The translations under genes and the position numbers were made by a program. This document shows, piece after piece, positions 49,526 through 59,097 of a DNA stretch of 64,000 nt. The notes beneath the pieces were generated by a model, which searched no databases, had not been told where the DNA came from, and saw only the letters and a program-made list of their open reading frames with translations. Position 1 is the first letter of the stretch, and the number at the start of each line of letters is the position of its first letter. Origin of the DNA: Hemileia vastatrix (taxonomy: Eukaryota; Basidiomycota; Pucciniomycetes; Pucciniales; Zaghouaniaceae); NCBI GenBank assembly GCA_030280995.1, contig JASXTE010000002.1, forward strand, positions 2,592,001 through 2,656,000, given 5' to 3'.

Positions 49526-51150
49526 ATTTTGGAATTTTTGGTGTTGCAGAGCAACTTTTGTGTTGGAAACCTTTTGTTAGAAGGTACCCATGGGTGAGAT
49601 TCTAGATTTGATCTTGGAAAGTGTAGGGGTAACTGAGGCGCTGGCTGCTCTGTAGAACAGTTACCCCAGATTGTCTGTTTCCAACCCTTTCTCTTAATTT
49701 GGTTGAACCCTAGTATTGGTTTATATTCACAGGTTATAGTCCTCTATGACTTTAAACTGGAATTTCTTTTGTTTTTCAAGTGCTGGACTCTTCACTCTTA
49801 TTGGTTTTGGTTTATTGTGTTGGATGCTGTGTTTTTGTTAGAAGGTACCCGGGGGGGACTTCTGATTTTATTTTGGCAAGTGTGGGGGTAACTGATGAGC
49901 TGGCTGCTCTGGAGAACAGTTACCCCAGAATGTCTGTCTCAAGTCTTTTGTTTTTTCCTAGTTTAATTCTAGTTCTGTTGTTAATTATTCAGGTTTTAAG
50001 TCCACTATTACTTGAAACTGGTTTGGGACTGTCTTCTTTATCTTTGGTTTTTTTTGTTTGGTGGTGGATCACTTGTGGTCTCCCATCATTTTTACTTATT
50101 GGAGGGAGCCCACCGAGTGATAATTTCTATGCACTGGAATTTCTCTTACTGAACCTTCTCTTAATCTAGACCATCCATGGAGCTCGAATTTCTTTAATTT
50201 TTTAGTTATGATTTTGCTAGATAGTAGTTTCAGATTATTTTCTTTTTTCTCTTTCTTTCTTTTAATTTTTTATGGGGGTTGTTAAAATTATAAAATCAAA
50301 AATATAGGGTGTTACCACATCAGGGTCACCTGAATGTGGGCAAGCATTGGTGGGGAAAGGCTTATCAATTTGCCGGGAAATGCTATTTTATCATTTATTT
50401 TATTTTATTTTTACTTTCATTAATGTCATTTTTTATTTTTTATTTTCATTATTACCCTTATCTTATGATTCTTATTTAAAATCATTTGAATTTTTTAAGG
50501 TGTATCCACATCAAGGTGCACTTGGATGTGGGCAAGGTATAAGGGGATCAGCTCATCAATTGGCTGGGGGATACCATTTGTATTATTTTTTATCTTATAT
50601 TTTGATTCATTTATTTTTATTTTATTTATCAATTTTTAATTTTAGTATGTTAGTAGAATGTAAAAAATAAAAATTAAAAAAATAAAAAAATAAAAAATAA
50701 TTTTTTCTTTAGAATTTATAGTTATTAATTTTATTTTATTTTATTTATTATTATCTTTTTAATCTTTTTGCAGGAGCTCATTGTCTGGATGATGAAGTTT
50801 CTGGAGGCTGGTCTGGATTATGATGTCATTTTTGTTTTAGTTGGGATTGTGGGAAGCACTGTTTTCTTTGAAGTGCATCCTTCTGGAGAGATGATATTGA
50901 TTATAATGGGCAGGAATGGGTTTGGATGGAAGTTCAGAAGAGGAAGAATAAGAGGCAGGAATGGATTGTTGGAAGGTGTGCTTAATGATCCTAGAAATCT
51001 TCCAGTGGTCATCCAATAGTTGTTTCCTCAAGGTTTCTCAAAGTCATTTAAAGGTCCATGGAGGGCAAAGGCTTTCAGAATGTTTGAACACAGGGCGCTG
51101 AGGTGTTGTTTCATGTCTCCATAATACAGGGTCAAAGAAGTTTATAGAGG
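49526..51150 (+). other. Element 4 3' noncoding region with repeated hairpin modules
   Basis: Two copies of a GGGGTAACTG...CAGTTACCCC hairpin module (49626-49667 and 49885-49926) are followed by two copies of a CCACATC...GATGTGG module (50314-50377 and 50506-50570). AT-only tracts separate them (50380-50500, 50575-50765). Plus-strand ORFs here are not convincing. 50837-51031 may hold decayed C-terminal exon remains of the antisense gene. Confidence 0.6.
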
Positions 51151-52334
51151 TTAGTTATCTTCAATAGTAGATTCAGGAGGAGGGGAGCCAACTAGACAAG
51201 AAGAATTGGATCAGTAATTATTTTTTTTGAGGAAATTGAATGAATTATTGTGTTACTTACAGATTGGAAGCTCATCAAATTGGTAAGTGGCTGGAATTTG
51301 GACTTCTGAAGATTTTGGAATGTTGATAGTAGGTGGATCAATCAGGGAAAGATATGGATTCTCTTGGTCTTCCCCTAAAAAGTTTTTGAGAATGTGAACT
51401 AGGAGGCTGATGTTTCTGGGGCCTAGTTCGAGCAGCAGGTCTGTTGTTGCTGTTGTTAATTTTTCTGCTTGATTCAGTTGGATGAGGTGCTGGTTGTGGA
51501 GTACCAGGGTTTTTATAAGATAGGGCAGGAGAGGGTGATCTCGGAGCAAATTGATCTCTTCTGGATGGAGCTCTTGAAGGAAGGGAACTGTCAGAAGAAT
51601 AGTTGGCTGGAAGAGGAGAGGTGTAGTTTTGTTTCCTTAAATGGAGGCAAAGTTGTTGTTTTGGTGCAGTGTTGGGTGCACTGGTGTCTTCCTGGGGTCC
51701 TCTGGAAGGTCTCCTAAAGGTTTGGGAAAATTTGGAGTCTTTGGACCTTAGAAAGGGTGGTTGCATTGCTTTGGGAGCAGTGGGAGGTGGCTGCATGGAG
51801 TTGTTTTTGTTGATTGGAGGAATTCTGTTATTTTTGGAAGTTTTGAGCCTGATTTTCACTGTCTAGTGAGGCAGGCGGGCCGCCTGACGTTGGCCTGGTG
51901 GCCTAGATGCAATATAGCAGTCTAGAAGCTGATTTTGAAGCTTTTGGAGCTAAATTAGAAGAGATAAAAGCTGTTTCTTGGAGAGTTAAAGTAGGCCTTT
52001 TAGGGAGAGTTCTGGAAACTGAGTTTCAGGATCTTCTGGATAATGCTGAGGATAAGGATGAAGAGGCTGGACCAAGCTCTGGGAATCTGGTAGGGGATCT
52101 AGAGAGGTATTTATGAGAAGGTGAAGGAGGAGGAATAGGGTAGTTGGCATCTGTGTCACATTTCTTGTTTTTGGAGTAGCAAGAATCACAGGCTCTGTTG
52201 TAGAATTCAGCTTCAGGAGTTGGAAGAGTGAATGTGCAAGGTCTGCACATGTGGATGCACTGTTTGCAGGCATAGTCCTTGGGAGCAGTGAAGCAAGGAA
52301 TATTGGAGGGGTCAAAATCAGGGGATCCAGCCAT
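51151..52334 (-). pseudogene. Antisense gene B of element 4: Zn2Cys6 protein, broken
   Basis: The start is the ATG at 52334. Residues 23-58 give C-X2-C-X6-C-X15-C-X2-C-X6-C, a Gal4-type binuclear zinc cluster with a long linker and a basic second half (YSKNKK). The frame then stops at 52026; after shifts, a long Ser/Pro/basic linker runs at 51859-51338 and 51549-51261. A GT-AG intron (51260-51192, GTAAGT...TAG) leads to an exon starting with GSP, as in the intact relative at 56912, but a stop follows at 51151. It is opposite in direction to gag-pol. A GC-rich block at 51869-51890 shared with the LTR lies inside it. Confidence 0.6.
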
Positions 52335-52479
52335 GATCTGTGGTGAGAAAAGATGATGGAAAGAGATAAGAAGGAGATTTTTATCAGTGATGGGTAGATG
52401 ATGAAGTGAAGGTGGAAGCTCAGCAGGTTGGCGTAGGTTTATTCTGTATGAAATTGGCTGGGTCTAGTTTATGCAAAAC

Positions 52480-52870
52480 TCTGGTAGTCCATCAAGACTT
52501 TAAATTCAACCCTTTGTTAGTCCCCCAAGACTTTAAACTGAGGATTGTTTGATGGTGTAGTCCCCCAGGACTATAAACTGACAAATGGGTTTTTGTTGTT
52601 GGAATGGGTTAGAAAGATTGGCAGAGGGTATCCACAGGGGGAGACTCTGAATTTAGCAAAGGCAAGTTTGGGGGTAATTGATGGGCTGGAAGCTCTATTC
52701 ACAATTACCCCAGAATTTTAGTTTTTTCTCTGTGTCTTAATGTGGTTGATCTCTGGTTCTGAGTTTATGATTTAGGTTTTTGAGTCCCCCAAGACTTTAA
52801 ACTGAGGGTTTTTGAGTCCCCCAAGACTATAAAATGAGGATGGTCCCCCAAGACTTAAAACTGAAGGTTT
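52480..52870 (+). repeat. Minisatellite of CCAAGACTTTAAACTG-type motifs, element 4
   Basis: Six or more copies of a ~22-bp motif (for example CCCAAGACTTTAAACTGA) at irregular spacing, with a GGGGTAATTG...CAATTACCCC hairpin at 52671-52711 among them. It lies between antisense genes A and B, upstream of B. The same arrangement is found in element 5. Confidence 0.7.
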
Positions 52871-52925
52871 TTTTGTGGTTACATCCTATAGAGGGTGTGG
52901 GCAATTTTTCTTTTCTGAATCAAAC

Positions 52926-53597
52926 TCATGTACTAGTGGAATTACAGAGGGAATCAAGAGATGAAATGAAGTGTTCAGAATTAGCCTTGAACTGTTGAAT
53001 GAGGTTTCTTCTGTTCTCAATGTCCTGTGGATCTCTAGCAGGAGTGAATTGGAAGTAGTTTAGCAGAAGGTGTTTCTGTTGAGATGTGTGTTGTTGGAAC
53101 TTGGCCTTAATTGTGGACAAGTGGTTTGTTGTTGGTGGTTCAATGGATCCTACATTGTTATCATCACTTTCAGAAGATGAAGGAACTGAGAAGTCATCAG
53201 TTTTATAAAGTGGAAAGAATAAATGGAAGTTTTTACCATCAGATGGACCAGGGATGGTGGAACTTGTTGTTTTAGTTGTTTTGGCACTCTTCAGGGAAGG
53301 GTGTAGCTTTTTGATTAATCTGGGAATTAAGATGGATGGCCCAGATCTTTTGGTGCTGGTAGAAGATGGACCAGGTTGAGGTGGAGGTGAAGCTGTTGCA
53401 GAAGATAATGGAACAGGTCTGTAGCAGGACTTCGTTCTAGATTGGCAGACATCACAGGAATTTCTGTATAGATGGACAGGAGGTGTGATGGTGCAGATTA
53501 GATCATTGCCAATGCAGTATTGGCAAGGACCCATTTCAGAGGCAGATTTGGGAAGAAGGTTGAAGATGGTGGTTTGATGAAGAAAAAATGTGGACAT
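52926..53597 (-). CDS. Antisense gene A of element 4: small Zn2Cys6 protein
   Basis: Open from the ATG at 53597 (19 bp inside the LTR edge) to 52926, 223 codons. The frame also extends upstream into the LTR to 53687. The cluster is C-X2-C-X6-C-X12-C-X2-C-X6-C (CQYC...CDVC), exactly Gal4-type spacing. A Ser/Pro/Thr-rich linker and a C-terminal helical domain with YFQFTP follow. A possible 51-bp intron (53236-53186, GT...CAG) contains no stop; removing it gives about 206 residues, close to gene A of element 5, and puts the junction at the same place. Zn2Cys6 proteins bind DNA and usually regulate transcription. A function here is inferred. Confidence 0.6.
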   Translation of the reverse strand: MSTFFLHQTTIFNLLPKSASEMGPCQYCIGNDLICTITPPVHLYRNSCDVCQSRTKSCYRPVPLSSATASPPPQPGPSSTSTKRSGPSILIPRLIKKLHPSLKSAKTTKTTSSTIPGPSDGKNFHLFFPLYKTDDFSVPSSSESDDNNVGSIEPPTTNHLSTIKAKFQQHTSQQKHLLLNYFQFTPARDPQDIENRRNLIQQFKANSEHFISSLDSLCNSTST

Positions 53598-53601
53598 TCT
53601 T

Positions 53602-53615
53602 AATTGGAGGGAGGA
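53602..53615 (+). other. Element 4 polypurine tract
   Basis: AATTGGAGGGAGGA immediately before the LTR start at 53616. It is identical to the tract of element 5 (54944-54957). Confidence 0.85.
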
Positions 53616-53775
53616 TGTGGTCTTCCAACATTGGCAGGGGCCTTTGTTGTGTGTTTTGGCGCTGTTTGTGCATGTCTTAATTGACATCTGTTGAAGAATT
53701 GGGTATTTTTCTGGTTTTATTCTGTGGATATTGGGTCTGTAGGTATGTGGGTACTATCATTGGATAGCCCCGGTA
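53616..53775 (+). repeat. Element 4 3' LTR, first 160 bp
   Basis: It matches 41732-41890 with scattered differences, then ends where element 5 begins. The exact junction (53773-53776) is uncertain by a few bases. Confidence 0.8.
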
Positions 53776-54943
53776 TGGTAAGGTAAACTCTTACAGTCGC
53801 CTTTCTGTAAGCAGAATCCGGAGGAGATATGTGGATTTAGCTGAAAACCCCGTCCTTCCAATAAAAATAACAAAATGGGAATTCTAAATCACTAAGCTAA
53901 CCAATCTACTTGGATCTGATTGATAAAAATAATGAAACTCTAAAATATTTAACGCTTATTGAGATTTAAAGAAAGTGGCTGTTGATAAAAGAAATACTGA
54001 TGACAACAATTAAGGTGTACCAGTGAAAGATCTGTAAAGATTGACTTTTATGTTTTTATAATAATTTGAATTTTTATGAGACAGCAATAATCAAGTCCCA
54101 GCGATGAAGACCTTTCTAAAGATACCCTGTATGAAGTGTGATTTAAATTGTTGAGTAGTATTTCTAAAAATGTTATATATAAAATATAAAGTTATAAGGG
54201 TATTACAAATTTATTTAATTTGTTGAGTAATAAAAAATGAGACCGTGGTAGTTAATGATTAAGCTGTATGACGTGTTCCCCCCTCTCAATTTCGAGTTTG
54301 AGAAGCGCTTAAGTATTCCTAGTCACGTGCCTAAGTTTTCCCCTCCAGAGCTCTTCCAGAGTCAATCCGGAGCCCGTACGGAGTCCGTACGGAGCCGGAA
54401 CGGAGTCCGTACGGAGTCAAAGCAGAGTCCGTACGGAGTCGAAACGGAGTCCGTACGGAGTCCGTCCGGACTTCCGGACTCAATTTAGAACCTTAAAACC
54501 ATAATAAAAAATCTAGAAAAATTACACATAATAGAGCTTCTTCCCCTTTACATACCAAACTAATTTTCGTAGTCTGCGCAGCTCTAATTACCCCGTGAAA
54601 ATTCATCAAAGTTAAGTAATTTTTGAAAACGTAAATATTTCTATAAAACTTTAAAATTCATTTAAAAATATAAAAAAAATAGTAAAAATTCTGGGAAAAT
54701 TTTCCAAGGTTCTTGAGTGACTTGACTTGATACTTATAAATTTTTCAGACCATAAAAATAAATTTTCTCCGTAAAATAAATTGTATTTGTGTAGGCATTC
54801 GCTCGTGACCAATTTCTTCATATTTTAAACTCCAAAATAAATTAAATAAAACCCTTTTTTAAAAAAATAATAACGCCAATCTTGCACTCCGTAATAACTC
54901 CATTTACATATTTAGGTGCCGTACTAAACTTTAGGCTACCACA
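53776..54943 (-). repeat. Element 5 3' LTR
   Basis: On the minus strand it begins TGTGGTAGCC at 54943, right after the polypurine tract. The other end at 53776 is inferred from TG...CA symmetry and the break in element 4's LTR, giving 1168 bp. A short ORF at 54255-54488 is only a reading of the GC-rich array. Confidence 0.75.
54358..54480. promoter_or_regulatory. CGG/CCG triplet array in the LTR
   Basis: About 120 bp of repeated GGAGTCCGTAC-type 11-mers with roughly ten CGG and ten CCG triplets and five copies of the palindrome CCGTACGG, in an otherwise AT-rich LTR. CGG half-sites with 2- or 3-bp spacers are typical Zn2Cys6 targets. Binding is inferred. Confidence 0.6.
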
Positions 54944-54957
54944 TCCTCCCTCCAATT
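54944..54957 (-). other. Element 5 polypurine tract
   Basis: The minus strand reads AATTGGAGGGAGGA, next to the LTR start, identical to that of element 4. Confidence 0.85.
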
Positions 54958-55066
54958 GAGAATGTCCCCATTCTTAAAACTTTGCATAAGTGGTTGAACA
55001 CAATATTCATCTTTAACCTTCAACCACCATCTTCTTTAATCAACTATAAAATTCATCTTCATCAAT

Positions 55067-55760
55067 ATGTCTTCCAAAGAACTTGTCGCTCCATGTGAAC
55101 TCTGCGCTTGATACCAGGTACCTTGTTTAATGTCCAACCCTAATCTTCCTGGCAGAACAGCTTGCGACTTATGCCGTGTGAAAAAAGTCAAATGCAACCG
55201 GCCAATAGTTCCTTCTAAAACAAACGTATATTTAGGACCAGCAGCTCTCCCTGATCCCTCAACTTCTAAAAAGCGATCCAAAATTCCTGTCTTCTTAAAA
55301 CGAATAAGATCAAAAACAGCTTCAAAAAATCAATCTTCATCAACGGATCCTGGCCTAATTTTGCCTTCACAAGATCCTAATCCTATAACGCCAGTACCCC
55401 CAACTAACTTTGCTGAGACTATGTTTCCTGGCTCTAAATGTAAGACCCTATTTATCTTACTAAAAAAAAACTTTTAATCAAAATTGACTAAACCTATGAC
55501 TTAATAACATATTTGAACTTCTAGCTGTCGAAATAACCAACACTGATGATGTTGGTAGAGTGAAGACGGACTATATCAATCATTACCCAAATTTTCATCG
55601 CTATCTTTTTCTTGACTTTACTAATGAGTTGAAACAAAAAATGCTGGCCTATTTTCAAGAAACTCCAGCTAATAACCATGAAGACCTCATGAAAAGAAGG
55701 ATTTTAATGCAAAGCTTTGATAATGATGTTGAACAATTTCAAAGAAATTATCTTTTCTAA
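55067..55760 (+). CDS. Antisense gene A of element 5: small Zn2Cys6 protein, one intron
   Basis: Exon 1 is 55067-55439 and exon 2 is 55525-55760, with an 85-bp GT-AG intron (GTAAGA...CTAG) that keeps the frame; 202 codons. The cluster reads C-X2-C-X6-C-X12-C-X2-C-X6-C, with a second half CDLCRVKKVKC that looks like a classical fungal Zn-cluster. A Ser/Pro-rich linker and a C-terminal helical domain with YFQETP and MKRR follow, matching gene A of element 4. Codon 15 (55109-55111) is TGA, inside the first half of the cluster. Either this copy is mutated or translation starts at the in-frame ATG at 55130, which would lose three cysteines. It starts 124 bp from the LTR, reading away from it, so the LTR may supply the promoter. 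Confidence 0.65.
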
Positions 55761-56911
55761 CAGTATAACTTGATAAAATTTTGTTTTTGCTTGGTCTTCT
55801 TAAACTTTATAATAAAAATGTTGTTTCTTCTTCTCTGGCTTGATATAACATAAATTAAAATAATATAAATCTTGTGATGATTCCACTACTGAGAGCAAGG
55901 TTTGAATCCCTTCAGACTCCCATATACCAGTCTTCCTTCTTGTCACAGCATTGAGAGAGTGGATCTTCCTATGAGCCGAATACTCCTGATTCCAACCTCA
56001 TAGGGCCCCCCACTGAGCCGAATTCTATGATTCCAATCTCTATATAAGGTCCTCCAAGCTTCACACCAAAAAAAAAATGGCCTAACTATGAGGCACTAAA
56101 AAAAATCATTCCCTAAAATCCAACTACCATCCTAACTTCTGATTCCTTCATCACAATTTTCAAACTTTGCTATACAGCAAACCCATAAAATACTTTTTCC
56201 AGGCTTCCAATAATAATTTAACTTTAGACCATGTTAAAGAGCCACAAATTTCACCTAATTAACCATTATGCTTTCTTTAGCATCATCACCACCTAAAGTT
56301 TTAACCTCCTAAAGCTATCAGCACCCAATTCCAGAAATAATTGAATAACCAGTTTAGAGTCTTAGGGGACAGTGATAAATTAAAAGATTGAATTGAGTTA
56401 TCCAAAAAAGATTGATATTCCAATTTAAAGTCTTGGTAGACTAAACATATAATCGATTGCCAGTTTATGGTCTTGGTGGACCAAAGATCGTTTAAGTGCA
56501 TAAATATCTTGATATATTCCTAAGTAAGGCCTAGGCTTGACCAAAGATTGAATAAATTTGATAATCCAGTTTAATGTCATAGTGGACCAAACATTTGATT
56601 GACAAGTAATCCAGTATAAGGCCATAGTGGTCCAATGAATGTTGAATTATCCTGCAGATATTAATTTTCCAGTTTAAAGTCATAGTGGACTAAACAATGA
56701 ATGAACTACCAGTTTAAAGTCATGGTGGACCAAACATTTAATTGATAAGAAATCCAGTTTAAGGTCATGGTGGACCCAACAGCTTGATAACAATCCAGTT
56801 TAAGGTCTTGGTGGACCTAACAACTTCTCTATCCTTGAACCCAGATTCTGCCACCAGCTTTCTTCATCCTAGTTTCAAGTTTTCTTCTTCAAAAAAATAT
56901 CTCCTAACAAG
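55761..56911. other. Spacer between antisense genes A and B of element 5
   Basis: 55860-56090 is unique sequence with several CCGAAT/ATTCC words. 56349-56830 is the minisatellite listed separately. No ORF. Confidence 0.5.
56349..56830 (-). repeat. Minisatellite of CAGTTTAAGGTCTTGGTGGACC-type motifs, element 5
   Basis: About ten copies of a ~22-bp motif spaced 40-50 bp (for example near 56349, 56420, 56460, 56565, 56610, 56668, 56707, 56753 and 56796), just upstream of gene B. Read on the minus strand it is the same motif as at 52480-52870 and as the LQQEGKL-coding repeats in pol. Confidence 0.8.
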
Positions 56912-57903
56912 ATGAAACCTTCTGACTTCATTGCTTCAGCTGATCAATCTTGCAAATACTGTGCCTTCACCCATAGGGAATGTATCTTCTCTTTTAACTG
57001 GCAAAAGCACACTTATAACAGGGCCTGTTTATCCTGCTATGAGAAGAAAAGAAAATGTTCTGGCTTGAACTGTGGTTCTTTCCCCATCACTGCTACTAGC
57101 TTCGCCGCCTTCTGCAAACCTCTTCCTTCTTCTTCACCTTCTACTCCACCCCCTATTCCATCAACCTCTAAAGATCCCATCCCTTTTTCTCCATCAGCCT
57201 ATTTAAACCTTTCTCCATCACCTAATCCTCTGTGTCCTTCTCTCCAATCTAGACTTGCTGCTAGTCCCCCAAGAACTCTTGCTGCTCCCAGGGCCATGCT
57301 TCAGCCTTCTAACAATTCTTCTCCTTCTTCCAACATCTTGAAGCACAAAAGGTCCTATAATAGCCAGCAGTCTTCATCTTCTCTTGTTTCATCCAAAAGG
57401 CCCAGAACATCTACTTCAAACACCAAATCCAACACCAGTCCTCCTCATCTATCAAAAATAAAAAATCCCACTCCATTACCAAGTAAGCCATTTATCTATG
57501 ATCTTGATAGTGTTGACACAGGTTAGTTGTCTCTTTTATTTTCTTAATCTTCATGTTTTAATTTGCTGATATTTTAATTTGATAAGCGTCCACCGGTTCT
57601 CCAATTTCATATTCTGCTTATGAACTACCAGAACCTAATCCAAGCTTCCCTAGAGTTCCAATTCACCTAGTGTCTGAAAAGCTTTTTGCTAATTTTAATA
57701 ACCTTATCGCTTATTTCCAACGATACCCGCCCTCTGATAGATCAGAATCTTGGATGAGAGAGCAACTGTTAAGAGACCTTTTCAAAATAGCCAACTGGCT
57801 TCAACACTATCGTGACCGTGAAATAAGATTCAAATCCCAGGAAATCGATCAAGGTCCTTCTAAATTTTCTAATTTCGATTCTTCAAAAGATAACAACCCT
57901 TGA
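56912..57903 (+). CDS. Antisense gene B of element 5: Zn2Cys6 protein, one intron, intact
   Basis: Exon 1 is 56912-57521 and exon 2 is 57587-57903, with a 65-bp GT-AG intron in frame; 308 residues. Residues 14-49 form C-X2-C-X6-C-X14-C-X2-C-X6-C (CKYC...CLSC), with a basic second half (YEKKRK). A long Ser/Pro/Lys-rich linker has a basic patch near KHKRSYN and SSKRPRT that could be a nuclear signal. The C-terminal exon has a helical domain with YFQRYPPS, like gene A. No stop or shift is seen. It runs opposite to gag-pol. Likely a DNA-binding protein; its target is unknown. Confidence 0.7.
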
Positions 57904-58260
57904 TGGTGTTCTTCCTGGTATGTAGCTTTCTTGAATAATGTTTTAAAAATAAAATATAAACATCTAAACTACCTAAAACTAAAATACCTTTTATTATTAT
58001 TATTATTATTTTATTTTATTTTTTTTTTTTATTTTTATTTTTATTTTTATTTTTTAGTTATTTTATTATTATTATTATTATTATTTTTTTTTACCATTTA
58101 AAATAAAAGATTTTTTTTTTATTTTTATTTATTTATTTTTTTTTTATTTAATTTAATTTTTTTTTTTTTAAAAAAAAGATAGTTTTGAAATAAAGTTAAA
58201 ATTTAATTTTTAAAGAAAGATAAACGAATGTGAAAAGAAAAATGAAAAATGTAAAAAAAA

Positions 58261-58322
<62 letters not shown>

Positions 58323-59097
58323 AAATTTTAAAAGATGCCCCCCCGCCATTTGATGAGCCGTACCCTTGACATCATACCCACATCCAAGTGCAACTTGATG
58401 TGGTTACACAATTTTGAGAAATTGAAAAGAAAAGAAAATAAATGAAAGTTTTTAGAAGATATTTTTTATAATGATGATCACTGGGTGGGCTCCCTCCAAT
58501 TTATAAAAATGATTAGAGACCACCAGTGAGCATCACCTTTACATTAATTCATAATATATATTAAAGAAAAGAAATCACAATCTAACATAAAAAATCAAAA
58601 ACAAAATAAAATATAAAAAAATCTTGAATCCGGCGTTGAGAGCGGTGTCTCTTGATTCGTTCCAGTTTATAGTCTTAGTGGACTTCCTAAAATTAAAAGA
58701 CAAAGCCAGGATTCAACTAGAAACAGGGAAAATTTTGGAAACGAACATTATGGGGTAATTGTGTATAGAGCAGCCAGCCCATCAATTACCCCCACACTTG
58801 CCAATATTAAATTAAGAAGGTTCCCCTGTGAACACTTCTTCCAATAAATTTTAAAATTTTTCCAACACTATCTTCACCCATATTTTAAGAATTTTTAATT
58901 TTGAAAATTTTCAATGAAGGTTTTCTTGCATTTTGTTATGTTTCATCACAGTTTCGTCGCCCATATGCAGTGTAATGATAGTAAAGTATTTTTGATAAAA
59001 ATAAGAAGATAGTTTATACTCGTTGCGGAGGAATCCATAAAATTTCGTAGATATCATAGTTTATCCTCATTTCGGAGTTGATAAAATTTAAGAAATT
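57904..59097 (-). other. Element 5 3' noncoding region after pol
   Basis: In minus-strand order this holds three near-copies of the last pol codons (59125-59011), a GGGGTAATTG...CAATTACCCC hairpin (58792-58752), the CCACATC...GATGTGG module (58404-58338), and an A/T-only tract (58320-57980) with a run of about 50 T at 58265-58316. The same module order occurs in element 4. Confidence 0.65.

Larger units (their letters stand above)
41732..53775 (+). mobile_element. Element 4: giant Gypsy element with antisense gene region, decayed
   Basis: The 5' LTR is 41732-42804, gag-pro about 42897-45278 and pol (-1 frame) about 45266-49525. A 4-kb 3' region with antisense genes runs to the polypurine tract at 53602-53615. 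The 3' LTR starts at 53616 and its first 160 bp match the 5' LTR. Element 5 is inserted there. At about 12 kb it is long for Gypsy; the excess is the region after pol. Confidence 0.88.

Noticed and set aside
51469..52116. Plus-strand ORFs opposite antisense gene B of element 4
   Set aside because: The minus strand carries the cysteine cluster and the match to element 5; the plus-strand frames are shadows.
54255..54488. ORF with TESVRSPNG-like repeats in element 5's LTR
   Set aside because: It reads the GGAGTCCGTAC array inside an LTR. Repetition comes from the DNA, and no homologous ORF is in element 4's LTR.
58265..58316. Run of about 50 T as a poly(A) tail of a LINE or processed gene
   Set aside because: It lies inside the A/T-only tract of element 5 at a position matched by an AT tract in element 4; no target duplication or coding body adjoins.
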